A stretch of DNA of 27,497 nt from NCBI GenBank assembly GCA_000404785.1, contig ASNI01000039.1:1-27497 (forward strand), written 5' to 3'. Positions 12,636 to 21,794 of this stretch are shown here, in pieces (position 1 is the first letter of the stretch; each line of letters starts with the position of its first letter). The position numbers and the translations under genes are program-made. The notes under the pieces are model-generated. The model was not told where the DNA came from. It saw only the letters and a list, made by a program, of their open reading frames with translations, and ran no database searches. The stretch is from Cloacimonetes bacterium SCGC AAA252-N17 (GTDB lineage: Bacteria > Cloacimonadota > Cloacimonadia > JGIOTU-2).

Positions 12636-13910
12636 TTACGTAAAGCTTTGTATTTCAAACCATTTTTTTATTCGTTTGAAAAGACGGTCTATGATCGAAC
12701 CTTTGCCCGGTGCAAGGGGTTCGTTCTTATAATTTTTCACACCCCAGTACAGCAAACCTACAGCAGTTGCATATTTTGGATTGGAAAGAGTTTCTGTGTC
12801 GCCATAGATTCCCTTGAATGAAGGATAACCGGTTTTTGTGGGAATTTCATTAAATACCTGCGAGAAAAGCTGGTTCGTACTTTTCAGGTTTGCAGTTCCT
12901 CCACAAATAGAGATCCCCGCAGTGATCATCTCAAGATATTTGCTTTTTACCACATTATTATAAACTAAGTTGGCAATTTCCTGCATTCTTGGATTGATGA
13001 TCTCCGCAATGAGCTTTTTTGTGCGGAAGGTTGAAGGATAGCCCCCAATTCCAGGTACCTCGATCTTTGAGTCATCATCAACATTTTCTGCAATAGCATA
13101 TCCAAAATCTATCTTTATCTTTTCTGCTTCTGCATTTGGAGTACGTAATCCCACAGACAGATCAGAGGTGATGTTCTCTCCTCCAAAAGGAATAATACAA
13201 GTAAAACGGAGACTATTTTTATAATAAATGGATACATCGGTCGTACCGCCGCCTATGTCAACGAGTACAGCCCCGAGCTCTACTTCATCATCATTGAGAA
13301 CTGCCATTGCAGAAGCGATTGGCTGAAGCACCACATCTTTCACATTCAAGCCCAAAAGCTGCACACTGCGGTAAATACTGTTTAAATAGCTCAAGTCGGC
13401 AGTCACAAAATGCACATCTGCCTCAAGACGGTGCCCTGTCATCCCGATCGGGTCAATAATTCCTGTGATGCTGTCAATCATAAAATACTGAGGTTCAACA
13501 TGAATGAGTTTGTGGTCGCTCGTCAAAGGTGTATTTTTGATTGCATCCTTCTTCACATTCTCGATCTCTGTTTCAGTTACCTCGTATTCGTTGATCTCTT
13601 CAGTATATTTGCTTTTGCTGATAATATTGGCGATGCCATGACGAACAAAACTGCGGATCATTTCTCCCGCCACACCGACAATGATATTCTCTGCATCAAG
13701 TCCTGCCATTTTTTCAGCAGCACGCACTGCGCCGTCAATGGATTCTGATGCAGCTCGAATATTTCTGATTATTCCCCGTGTAAGTCCCTGTGATTTTGTT
13801 TCTCCAATGCCTGAAATCTTCAACTGATTGTTTTTATCAATAACTGCAATGATACAACATATCTTCGTTGTGCCGATATCCAAAGCCGTTACTATCTGTT
13901 GTTTTGCCAT
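12636..13910 (-). CDS. ftsA: cell division actin-like protein FtsA
   Basis: The 424-residue ATP-binding protein anchors FtsZ to the membrane. It has the phosphate-1 motif ALDIGTTK at 9-16, the SHS2 (1C) region, the phosphate-2 motif VDIGGGTTDVS near 210, and an adenosine-site-like ISICGGTANL in the last third. The C-terminus (IIDRLFKRIKKWFEI, about 404-418) is a basic amphipathic helix, as expected for membrane targeting. The ATG overlaps the ftsQ stop by one base (TAATG), pointing to coupled translation. Confidence 0.96.
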   Translation of the reverse strand: MAKQQIVTALDIGTTKICCIIAVIDKNNQLKISGIGETKSQGLTRGIIRNIRAASESIDGAVRAAEKMAGLDAENIIVGVAGEMIRSFVRHGIANIISKSKYTEEINEYEVTETEIENVKKDAIKNTPLTSDHKLIHVEPQYFMIDSITGIIDPIGMTGHRLEADVHFVTADLSYLNSIYRSVQLLGLNVKDVVLQPIASAMAVLNDDEVELGAVLVDIGGGTTDVSIYYKNSLRFTCIIPFGGENITSDLSVGLRTPNAEAEKIKIDFGYAIAENVDDDSKIEVPGIGGYPSTFRTKKLIAEIINPRMQEIANLVYNNVVKSKYLEMITAGISICGGTANLKSTNQLFSQVFNEIPTKTGYPSFKGIYGDTETLSNPKYATAVGLLYWGVKNYKNEPLAPGKGSIIDRLFKRIKKWFEIQSFT

Positions 13911-14674
13911 TATTTTAATATCACCAATTCATGTATTGGATCGGAAAATCGCACATCGATCTCTGAATAACTTGCCACACCAAAATTCCGGTACGCAAAG
14001 ACAAGCTTTTCCAGACGACCATCAAAGTCACGATCACCGATAATGAATCTAACACCTCTCTCATGTTCTAAGAGGATAACATCTCCATCATCAATATATA
14101 ACTCCTTCACACATGCGAGAAAATCAGGATATTTCATTTTCAAGATTCTATACACATCGAGGAGTATCTGAAAGTTTGTATCTGATACTTCCTGTCCCAG
14201 TGTCAAATTATTTATTTCAATTTCACAAAAGACAGGTAAATCTAACTCATTTGTATTAGCATTTTTTTCCAGCATAACTCCCTGATCATCGATAAGAAAA
14301 TGCTCGTTTTGAGTGGTTTGAAGAAACGCGACAGGAAGCCGTTCTTCAATAACAACCTTCAGTGTGCTCGGGAAAATTCTTAGTATCCGCACATGCTTTA
14401 CCCGCGGATCTTGCAGTAATTTTTGTTGAACTATTTCATCTTCGAGAAGATAAATATTTTCTCCCTTGAATTCCGAAAGAGCAATATGAATAATATTAGG
14501 ATTTATATGAATCGTACCAGCCACTTCACTATCCTTCATTTCGAGACATTTCCATCTTGTCACGCCGAATCTCAGCAAGTATGCACTTGCACCGGTAATA
14601 CACACACACAGCACAAGCATGATGAGTGCCTTCTTAAAAACTGGTTCTTTTATTCTCGTTCTATTTTCTCGCAT
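13910..14674 (-). CDS. ftsQ: cell division protein FtsQ/DivIB
   Basis: The 254-residue bitopic protein has a short basic cytoplasmic N-terminus, one membrane segment (about 15-36), a POTRA domain (about 50-115, ending VVIEERLPVAF) and the FtsQ beta domain (LIDDQGVML, then VRFIIGDRDFDGRLEKL). It recruits FtsL/FtsB partners at the septum in other bacteria. The closing sequence (YSEIDVRFSDPIHELVI) is typical. The start at 14674 has GGGGAG about 8 bases upstream and overlaps the murB end by 14 bases. Confidence 0.92.
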   Translation of the reverse strand: MRENRTRIKEPVFKKALIMLVLCVCITGASAYLLRFGVTRWKCLEMKDSEVAGTIHINPNIIHIALSEFKGENIYLLEDEIVQQKLLQDPRVKHVRILRIFPSTLKVVIEERLPVAFLQTTQNEHFLIDDQGVMLEKNANTNELDLPVFCEIEINNLTLGQEVSDTNFQILLDVYRILKMKYPDFLACVKELYIDDGDVILLEHERGVRFIIGDRDFDGRLEKLVFAYRNFGVASYSEIDVRFSDPIHELVILK

Positions 14675-15584
14675 AAGAAAAATCTCCCCACAGTTTAACT
14701 TCTAATTCGAGGTTTGTTCCAAATTTTTTCATCACTCCATCTTTCATCTTTTTTATGAGAAGATACACGTCTTTTGATGAAGCATTTCCGTTATTTATGA
14801 TGAAATTTGCATGAGTTTTAGAAATTTGAGCATCACCAATAGCATATCCCTTTAATCCGCATTTCTCAATAAGCTCACCAGCATAATAATCTGTGCCATT
14901 CTTGAATGTCGAACCAAAGGTCGGGGCATATCGGAGATTAGTCGATTTCCTTTGTGAAATATAGGAATCACAGATTTCTTTCACTTCCAGCATGTTCTTT
15001 TTATGAACATTAAAAGTTCCTTCTGTGATAATATAATTCTCAAAAGGTAGTTTTGTTTTTCTATATGAAAAATCTATATTCTCAGCTTTAATGCTTACAA
15101 TTTTTCCTTCATGGGTAACTGCTTTTATCGAATCCAGGACACCATCCACTTCATGACCAAAAGCCCCTGCGTTCATTGCAATAATTCCACCCACAGTTCC
15201 TGGAATGCCACTCAAGAATTCCAGTCCGCTCAGACCTTCAAGGATACACTTTTTTTGAAGATGAGCCAGTTCTATGTGTGTTGCAACAGAAAGTTTTCCT
15301 TGATGGAGTTCAATAAAGTAAGGAAGATTTTTCAGAGAGATTACGATCCCATGGAATCCGTTATCAGACACTAAAATATTTGAGCCGTTCCCAAGTATTT
15401 TATAAGGAATATTGTTTTCGCAGATGAATTTGAATATTTTTGAAAGCTCATCATAACTATCAGGTTCTGCAAGATAATCAGCTTCTCCGCCGCATTTTAT
15501 GGTTGTGAATAATTTTAAAGAAACCTCTTTCGCCACACATGACATGTGGTGTTTTTCAATAAATATTTCAAATTTTTCTATCAT
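14661..15584 (-). CDS. murB: UDP-N-acetylenolpyruvoylglucosamine reductase MurB (type II-like)
   Basis: The 307-residue FAD enzyme reduces UDP-GlcNAc-enolpyruvate to UDP-MurNAc with NADPH. FAD-binding motifs are ILGNGSNILVSD and SGIPGTVGGIIAMNAGAFG. The catalytic serine lies in GSTFKNG, and the closing ELEVKLWG carries the conserved glutamate. The lack of the extra type I loop fits type II MurB. I chose the ATG at 15584 (MIEKFEIF). An in-frame GTG at 15608 lies inside an inserted repeat and adds MPWWQIKI. The only SD-like bases are GGTGG from that repeat, about 11 bases upstream. Originally the gene probably overlapped murC as TAATG. Confidence 0.93.
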   Translation of the reverse strand: MIEKFEIFIEKHHMSCVAKEVSLKLFTTIKCGGEADYLAEPDSYDELSKIFKFICENNIPYKILGNGSNILVSDNGFHGIVISLKNLPYFIELHQGKLSVATHIELAHLQKKCILEGLSGLEFLSGIPGTVGGIIAMNAGAFGHEVDGVLDSIKAVTHEGKIVSIKAENIDFSYRKTKLPFENYIITEGTFNVHKKNMLEVKEICDSYISQRKSTNLRYAPTFGSTFKNGTDYYAGELIEKCGLKGYAIGDAQISKTHANFIINNGNASSKDVYLLIKKMKDGVMKKFGTNLELEVKLWGDFSYARK

Positions 15585-15706
15585 TATTTTTATTTGCCAC
15601 CAAGGCACAAAGTCACCAAGAATGCAACTTCAACTACTACATCAAGCAACTTTGTGTCTTCGAGTCTTTGTGGCATCTTTAAACTTTTCTTTCTATCATT
15701 ATTTTT
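15575..15706. mobile_element. 98-base palindrome-ended insertion with 17-base flanking direct repeat
   Basis: The 17-mer TTTCTATCATTATTTTT occurs at 15575-15591 and again at 15690-15706. Between them lies a 98-base segment (15592-15689) with inverted ends: GCCAC (15596-15600) pairs with GTGGC (15670-15674), and CACAAAGT (15606-15613) with ACTTTGTG (15649-15656). The ends resemble a CCACCAAGGCAC/TTTGTGGC palindrome that I recall from many environmental genomes. The left 17-mer holds the murB start ATG, and the right one holds the murC stop and a second copy of that ATG. It encodes no protein and would need a helper transposase elsewhere. Confidence 0.75.
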
Positions 15707-17099
15707 TCTTGGATTGAGCTGCGTTTTGCTTTTCTAATAGTTGAACAAATTTTTCAGATACTTCAAAGATATTTCCAGCTCCCATAGTTATTACAAAATC
15801 TCCACTTTTAGTCATCTTCATAAGTTCCACAGGAATATCTTCTCTGTTTTTGATGAAATATACTTTTTTATGCCCAAGCTCACGAGCTACATCGGAAATA
15901 AGTTTGCCGGTCACGCCTTTGATCGGTTCTTCACGGGCTGGATAAATATCATTGACAATGAGCACATCAGACATCATAAGAGCTTCTGCAAATTTTTTAT
16001 AAAACATATTTGTTCGGGTAAATAAATGAGGTTGAAACACAGCAATTATTCTTCGAACCGAACCTTCCTTGATGCCCTGAAGTGTTTTTCTAACCTCAGT
16101 TGGATGATGAGCATAATCATCATAAACGAGAATGTCATTCACAAAACCTTTGCGTTCAAACCTACGATATACGCCGGTGAATTTTTGTAAGCCATTCCTA
16201 ATATCTATGAAAGGAATCTCAAGCTCAAGAGCTATGGAAGCAGCAAGGAGCGAGTTTTGAACGTTATATTCGCCTGGTAATGCAAGGTTGATGGTTCCTA
16301 GTTTTTTGTTCGCATATATGAGATCATACTCGGATTCAAAATTAGAATATTTAATATTTTCTGAACGAACTGTTGCATTCTTATTAAGACCAAAAGTACA
16401 TAAACGCTTGTCAAATCTTGGCAATAGTCGTTTGATTGCGGGATCATCAATGCACGCTACGATCAAACCGAAGAAAGGTACTGAGTTAGCAAACTGAAGG
16501 AATGCATTTTCCAGTTCTTCCACAGTTGGGTAGCAGTCAACATGCTCCTCTTCAATATTGCATATACCTGCTATTATGGGAGTTAATGATAAAAAAGAGC
16601 GGTCGTATTCGTCGGCTTCGACAACAATGTATTCTGATTTTCCAAGCACTGCATTACTATCAAAATTCTTCACCACTCCTCCGATCACGAGTGTGGGCAG
16701 CAGTCCAGCTTCTGTGAGTATCATACCTGTCATCGAAGTCGTGGTGGTCTTACCATGAGTACCTGCAATGCAAATTCCCATTTTCATTCTCATAAGCTCG
16801 GAAAGCATTTCGGCACGTCTGATTACCGGAATATTCTTCTTTACAGCAGTTTTTATCTCAATATTTGAGTTTGTTACAGCAGAGGATTTCACAACTACAT
16901 CGACATCCTTATGAACATTTGATGCTTTATGTGAATAATTTATCTCTGCACCCATTTTTTCAAGACGTTCGGTAACGTGCGATCTTAATAAGTCAGAGCC
17001 GGATATTTTATAACCGTAATTGATGAGCAGTTCGGCAATTCCACTCATGCCAATGCCACCAATACCGACAAAATGCAACTTCTTCGTTTTTCCTAACAT
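15699..17099 (-). CDS. murC: UDP-N-acetylmuramate-L-alanine ligase
   Basis: The 466-residue cytoplasmic ATP-dependent ligase adds L-alanine to UDP-MurNAc. The N-terminal domain opens with HFVGIGGIGMSGIAELL, the P-loop is GTHGKTTTTS (about 114-123), and later motifs include VVEADEYDRSF, NIEEEHVD, YDDYAHHPTE and FQPHLFTRT. Together these are specific to MurC rather than Mpl or MurD. The ATG overlaps the murG stop by 7 bases. The C-terminus ends in a lysine run (QSKKK) at the edge of the inserted repeat, and the stop is inside the right flanking 17-mer, so the protein seems unharmed. Confidence 0.97.
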   Translation of the reverse strand: MLGKTKKLHFVGIGGIGMSGIAELLINYGYKISGSDLLRSHVTERLEKMGAEINYSHKASNVHKDVDVVVKSSAVTNSNIEIKTAVKKNIPVIRRAEMLSELMRMKMGICIAGTHGKTTTTSMTGMILTEAGLLPTLVIGGVVKNFDSNAVLGKSEYIVVEADEYDRSFLSLTPIIAGICNIEEEHVDCYPTVEELENAFLQFANSVPFFGLIVACIDDPAIKRLLPRFDKRLCTFGLNKNATVRSENIKYSNFESEYDLIYANKKLGTINLALPGEYNVQNSLLAASIALELEIPFIDIRNGLQKFTGVYRRFERKGFVNDILVYDDYAHHPTEVRKTLQGIKEGSVRRIIAVFQPHLFTRTNMFYKKFAEALMMSDVLIVNDIYPAREEPIKGVTGKLISDVARELGHKKVYFIKNREDIPVELMKMTKSGDFVITMGAGNIFEVSEKFVQLLEKQNAAQSKKK

Positions 17100-18187
17100 G
17101 CTTTTCCTAATATGTTCAATATATCGCTGACAATATCTTGTGTTGCCTGCGGTTTCGCAAGAGACTTCATCGCATTTGCCATTTTTTCGTACTTCTCCAG
17201 ATTATTCAAGATATTCACGATATCATGAAATAAAATTTCTGGCGATAAGTTCTTTTCCTCGATAACAATTGCTGCATTTTTAGTTCCAAAACTCTCAGCA
17301 TTTTTTACCTGATGGTTCCCTGCAGCCCATGGAAATGGAATAATAATAGCAGGGATTCCAAAATTGGCAACTTCAGAGAGTGAGATCGCTCCAGCTCTGC
17401 ACACAACCAGATCGCTTGCAGAATAGGCAATGCCGATATCATCAAAAAATGGTTTTATCACAAGATTGTCATTTTTTCCATATAGTTGAAAAATTCTTGT
17501 ATGATCGCGTTTCCCAGTCTGAAAGATCACCTGAAGATCGTCTTGTAATAATTTCTCAAGAATTGAGAGCACTGCATTATTTATTGGAGTGGAGCCCAAG
17601 CTGCCTCCGTAAATGAAAACTGTCTTTTTGTTTCTCAATCCCAGTATTTCCAGTGCTTTCTCTTGTGAAGTCTTTTCTAATGTGCGAATTGGATTTCCTG
17701 TGTAGCAGATTTGTTTGTTACAACATTTCAAATATTCAGTTGCTTTCTGATCTCCAAGGTAAATTCTTCTGGCATAGGATGCGATGAAACGTGTGCTCAG
17801 TCCGGGATAACTATTCTGTTCCTGCAAAAATATTGGAATCCTTTGTAGTTTTGCTGCGTAACCCGCAGTTCCGCTGACAAATCCACCACATCCTATAAAA
17901 ATTGATATATTAAATTTCTTATAAATATCCTGTGTCTCGGCAATACTTTTCAGCATATAATACGGGAACAAAATATTTTTCAGTGTGAAAAATCTGTATA
18001 ATTTCTGCACATTTGTCGGAATGCAATCATAGCCATTTTCTTTCACTATCTTATTTTCAATGCCATCTTTTGATCCGATAAATATAATTTCGCATTCACC
18101 CAGTTGCTTTTGCAGCTCACGTGCAATTGCAATTCCGGGAAAAATGTGTCCGCCCGTTCCACCTGCTGCGATTGCTATTCTATGCAT
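17093..18187 (-). CDS. murG: MurG lipid II synthase
   Basis: The 364-residue GT-B glycosyltransferase adds GlcNAc from UDP-GlcNAc to lipid I on the inner membrane face. It opens with IAAGGTGGHIFPGIAIA, and shows QEQNSYPGLSTR, FIYGGSLGS, and the donor-site CRAGAISLSEVANFGIPAI motif. I chose the ATG at 18187 with AAGGGAA about 8 bases upstream inside ftsW. The longer in-frame start at 18235 adds 16 residues that do not match the family. It overlaps the ftsW stop by 8 bases. Confidence 0.95.
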   Translation of the reverse strand: MHRIAIAAGGTGGHIFPGIAIARELQKQLGECEIIFIGSKDGIENKIVKENGYDCIPTNVQKLYRFFTLKNILFPYYMLKSIAETQDIYKKFNISIFIGCGGFVSGTAGYAAKLQRIPIFLQEQNSYPGLSTRFIASYARRIYLGDQKATEYLKCCNKQICYTGNPIRTLEKTSQEKALEILGLRNKKTVFIYGGSLGSTPINNAVLSILEKLLQDDLQVIFQTGKRDHTRIFQLYGKNDNLVIKPFFDDIGIAYSASDLVVCRAGAISLSEVANFGIPAIIIPFPWAAGNHQVKNAESFGTKNAAIVIEEKNLSPEILFHDIVNILNNLEKYEKMANAMKSLAKPQATQDIVSDILNILGKAC

Positions 18188-19331
18188 ATTGAAATTCCCT
18201 TTCGAGCCGTTCATACCTGTCACGCTTACTCGCATTGATAATCACCGCAATCGCTATAGAATCGATCAAAAGCGCTGAACCGCCGTAACTTATGAAAGGC
18301 AAGGTTACTCCTGTCGAAGGGATCAAACTCACTGCAACAGCGACATTTACAATAATATTATAGGCAATACCAAACCCTAAACCTGCGATAAGAAATGAGT
18401 AAAAGGGATCGTGTGCACGTTGTGCTAATGTGAAACAGCTTAATAATAAAAGCAGATAGATCAATAGAAGAACAACGCCTCCCACAAATCCATATTCCTC
18501 GCCAAGTATGGAAAAAATATAATCCGAATGCGCAAAAGGCAGGTAGTACAATTTTGCTTTCCCTTTTTCGGAACCCCTGCCGGTTAACTTGCCGTTTGAT
18601 AGTGCGATTAGTGATTCTCTTGGTTGAAAAAAAGTATCATCATGATTCTCGATCTTCACCTCTTCTCCGGTGAGGAATTTCACGAATGAGACATATCGTG
18701 CTCTACGGTAGGATGGACCGACAGATATAAGTATTACAAGCAAAACAAGGACACTAACAGATATCAATGTGATCGTAGATAGTTTCACTTTCGCGATAAA
18801 AAGCATGCTCAAAAAAATAAGAAAGAGAATACCCGCTGTGCTGAGATCCGGTTCAAAGTAGATCAATCCAACATAAAGAACAAGAGCAAAAATGACTGGG
18901 AAAAAATTTTTGAAAAAATATCTCGGTTCCGATCTCTCAAGAATATCCTGATTTTTTGCAAAGAAGTGAGCAATGTAGAATATGAGAATAACTTTTGCGA
19001 GATTACTCGACTGAAAGGTAAATTTCCCAAGATTTATCCAACGCGATGAACTGTTCACAGTTTTACCGATCCCTGGAACGAAGACTGCCACCAGAGCGAT
19101 CAATCCGAGTAATAAAAGCGGAAAAGCCAGTCTTCTCAAGCGCTGAAGATGTATCTGAAAAAAGATAATAAAGAAAACAACAGACACAAAGATCCAGGTG
19201 GTTTGCATTATAATATTCCGCGATTTGAACTGAAAGGAATCAATACTACCGATGAGCAGCAATCCGATCAGAATCAGAATAAGACAGATGTAAATCAGCG
19301 AATCTTCCAGAAATTTTGTTGAGATCTTCAT
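18180..19331 (-). CDS. ftsW: septal peptidoglycan polymerase FtsW (SEDS family)
   Basis: The 383-residue integral membrane glycosyltransferase polymerises lipid II at the septum together with FtsI. About ten hydrophobic segments are visible. Key motifs are SSRWINLGKFTFQ (near 94-107), FEPDLSTAG (near 159-167), AHSDYIFSILGEE (267-279) with the probable catalytic D270, and the closing GVTLPFISYGGSALL. RodA is the paralogous alternative, but the position between murD and murG argues for FtsW. It overlaps murD by 4 bases (ATGA). Confidence 0.93.
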   Translation of the reverse strand: MKISTKFLEDSLIYICLILILIGLLLIGSIDSFQFKSRNIIMQTTWIFVSVVFFIIFFQIHLQRLRRLAFPLLLLGLIALVAVFVPGIGKTVNSSSRWINLGKFTFQSSNLAKVILIFYIAHFFAKNQDILERSEPRYFFKNFFPVIFALVLYVGLIYFEPDLSTAGILFLIFLSMLFIAKVKLSTITLISVSVLVLLVILISVGPSYRRARYVSFVKFLTGEEVKIENHDDTFFQPRESLIALSNGKLTGRGSEKGKAKLYYLPFAHSDYIFSILGEEYGFVGGVVLLLIYLLLLLSCFTLAQRAHDPFYSFLIAGLGFGIAYNIIVNVAVAVSLIPSTGVTLPFISYGGSALLIDSIAIAVIINASKRDRYERLEREFQYA

Positions 19332-20689
19332 TTTTTCAACCCACCTACAAGCTGCTTGAAGTGCTTTCCCCGCTCTTCAAAATTATTATACATATCATAA
19401 CTTGCACATCCGGGTGATAGCAGAATATATTCATCGGGATTTGAAATTTTGTATGCCGTCCAGACTGCTTCTTGTAAATCGGAAACCTCTATTGTGTTCA
19501 CAAATTTTTCGAACGTTTTAATAATTTTGGTTTTGGTTTCACCAAGAACAATCAGGTTTCTCACATTTTTTTGTATGAGCGGTATCAAAGATGAAAAATC
19601 TTCAGCTTTATCCGAACCACCCATAATAAGATTTATCGGCTTATCAAATGATGTTAATGCTTTCTCGACAGAAACACAATTTGTTGCTTTTGAATCATTT
19701 ATAAAAATTCTTTCATTGATCTCAGCCACCCATTCAAGACGATGTTCTAAACCCTTGAAACTTTTCAAAGCTGCGATTATTTGATTAGATTCCAATCTGC
19801 ATAATACACCAACGAGAGAAGAAGCAACAGCATTGCTAACATTATGTAATCCACTTATTGGAAGCTCATTAGAGTATAAATATGAAGTTTTTTCTCCAGA
19901 TTTTATCACAATTTTATCATCTTCAAACCATACATTTTCATTCACTTTTTCATTCACTTTTTCATTCACGCTGTAGAATATTTTCTTAGATAAACCGATT
20001 TTGTTTAGCTGTTTACATTCTTCATCATCATAATTTAATACTGTGAAATCTTTTTCAGTCTGATTTTCAAAAATTCGTAATTTAGAGCTTCTGTATGCAT
20101 CTAAGGTATGATACCGATTCAAGTGATCAGGGGTGATGTTCAACAAAACAGCAATGTCGGGTCTGAATTGCTCAATTGCATCGAGCTGAAAGCTGCTTAC
20201 TTCCAGAACAATGTACTCATATTCTCCTTTTTCAATCGGAAACGAGGTAAAAGGCAATCCAATATTACCTGCAAGGAGCGCATTTTTGCCACTCTCTTTC
20301 AGGATATGATGAATCAATGAAGTGGTTGTGCTTTTTCCATTTGAGCCGGTAATTGCAATGATCTTTGAGGAAGTGTCTTTTGCAAGCTCAAACCCGAATT
20401 CCAGTTCGCTCCAGATCGGGATTCCCTTCTCGCGAGCTTTTTTAAGAATCAGAATATCAAGCGGCACACGAGGACTAATAATGATAAGCTCATTGTTAAG
20501 AACTTTATCAGTATGACCGCTGAGTTCATATTCGAAGTCTGATATGCTCGGAATCGTATTTATTAATTCCCCGCTTGATCGTGCTTCTGATAAAAAAGGT
20601 TCTGCACCAATTTCCCGGAGTTTTTTTGCAGCAGCTAACCCGCTTCTGGCAAGTCCGATAACAGCGACTCTCTTATCTTTCCAATCCAT
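19328..20689 (-). CDS. murD: UDP-N-acetylmuramoyl-L-alanine-D-glutamate ligase
   Basis: The 453-residue ATP-dependent ligase adds D-glutamate to UDP-MurNAc-L-Ala. The Rossmann-like N-terminus (VAVIGLARSGLAAAKKL), the P-loop TGSNGKSTTTS, LNITPDHLNRY, GLEHRLEWV, NDSKATNCVS and LLSPGCASYDMYNNFEERG are all in the expected order. A 12-base unit is repeated about 2.7 times inside (minus-strand residues VNEKVNEKVNENV), a likely lineage-specific insertion in the middle domain. The ATG lies one base after the mraY stop. Confidence 0.96.
   Translation of the reverse strand: MDWKDKRVAVIGLARSGLAAAKKLREIGAEPFLSEARSSGELINTIPSISDFEYELSGHTDKVLNNELIIISPRVPLDILILKKAREKGIPIWSELEFGFELAKDTSSKIIAITGSNGKSTTTSLIHHILKESGKNALLAGNIGLPFTSFPIEKGEYEYIVLEVSSFQLDAIEQFRPDIAVLLNITPDHLNRYHTLDAYRSSKLRIFENQTEKDFTVLNYDDEECKQLNKIGLSKKIFYSVNEKVNEKVNENVWFEDDKIVIKSGEKTSYLYSNELPISGLHNVSNAVASSLVGVLCRLESNQIIAALKSFKGLEHRLEWVAEINERIFINDSKATNCVSVEKALTSFDKPINLIMGGSDKAEDFSSLIPLIQKNVRNLIVLGETKTKIIKTFEKFVNTIEVSDLQEAVWTAYKISNPDEYILLSPGCASYDMYNNFEERGKHFKQLVGGLKK
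19939..19970. repeat. 12-base tandem repeat within murD
   Basis: CATTCACTTTTT at 19939-19950 is repeated exactly at 19951-19962 and then partly at 19963-19970. The 12-base period keeps the murD frame and encodes repeated NEKV. Slippage would add or remove four residues without a frameshift. Confidence 0.85.
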
Positions 20690-20690
20690 G

Positions 20691-21794
20691 TTATCTCAAC
20701 TTAAGCGTAGCAAGTCCGATAGCAGTTAAAAGCATTGTTATGATCCAAAAACGTATCACGATCTGGCTTTCTGACCAACCCTTTAATTCGTAATGATGAT
20801 GAAGTGGCGCACAGAGAAAAACCCGTTTGCCCTCACCATATTTTATGCGTGTATGCCTAAAATAATATTTTTGCAAAAGAGATGAAATTGCTTCCACCAC
20901 GAACACAAGACTTATCATGACGAAGAAAATCTCTTCTTTAAGAAGGATTGCCGTCACAGCAAGAATTCCACCCATAGAGAGCGCTCCGGTATCCCCCATG
21001 AATACCTGCGCGGGCTTTATATTAAACCAAAGAAATCCAAGGATCGCACCAATAATTGCTGTCGTGAAAACTGTCAATTCCCCTGCCTCGCTGATAAATT
21101 CGAGCTTAAGATAATCAGCGATCACAATATGCCCTTTTACATATGACATAACCCCCAATCCGAAAGCAACCAACGCAATTGTGCCTGCTGCCAAACCATC
21201 CAAGCCGTCGGTAAGATTGACTGCATTTGAATAAAACGTGATAAAGAGTGCAACAAAGGGTATGAAAAATACACCAAGTGATATTGAAGTATCTTTGAGA
21301 AATGGTATGCTTATATATGTAATCGAATGACTTGCCTGATAGCCGAAATACAGAGTAACTGCTATAAGAATTCCCAGAACAAGCTGTCCTGCGATCTTAT
21401 ATTTCTCGACCAAACCCTGCTCCACATGCCGAACATTTTTCAGATAATCATCCAGAAAACCAAGTCCTCCCAGCCATAAAGTAACAAGCAAAGCAATAAG
21501 CACATAGGGATTTGTCAGATTATTCCACAGCAAACTTGAGAGGATCAAGCCAAGTCCGATTATGATACCTCCCATCGTGGGAGTTCCCTTTTTCCCCTGA
21601 TGTGTAGCCGGAAGTAGATCATTAATATTCTCTGTAACTTGATGCTTTTTCAAAGATTTGATGATCTTCGGACCAAAGAAAAAGCATAAAAGAAGAGCAG
21701 TCACAAATGCACCAATTGCCCGAAATGTGATGTATTGAAAAACATTAAAAACAATATGTACCTTTACGAGAGGATACAAAATATGATAAAACAT
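20691..21794 (-). CDS. mraY: phospho-N-acetylmuramoyl-pentapeptide transferase MraY
   Basis: The 367-residue membrane enzyme moves phospho-MurNAc-pentapeptide from UDP to undecaprenyl phosphate to make lipid I. About ten membrane segments are evident. Signature motifs are HQGKKGTPTMGGIII (near 65-79), LGFLDDYLK with its aspartates (near 111-119), NAVNLTDGLDGLA (near 190-202), FMGDTGALSMGG and APLHHHYELKGW. The start codon overlaps the murF stop by one base (TAATG). Confidence 0.97.
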   Translation of the reverse strand: MFYHILYPLVKVHIVFNVFQYITFRAIGAFVTALLLCFFFGPKIIKSLKKHQVTENINDLLPATHQGKKGTPTMGGIIIGLGLILSSLLWNNLTNPYVLIALLVTLWLGGLGFLDDYLKNVRHVEQGLVEKYKIAGQLVLGILIAVTLYFGYQASHSITYISIPFLKDTSISLGVFFIPFVALFITFYSNAVNLTDGLDGLAAGTIALVAFGLGVMSYVKGHIVIADYLKLEFISEAGELTVFTTAIIGAILGFLWFNIKPAQVFMGDTGALSMGGILAVTAILLKEEIFFVMISLVFVVEAISSLLQKYYFRHTRIKYGEGKRVFLCAPLHHHYELKGWSESQIVIRFWIITMLLTAIGLATLKLR

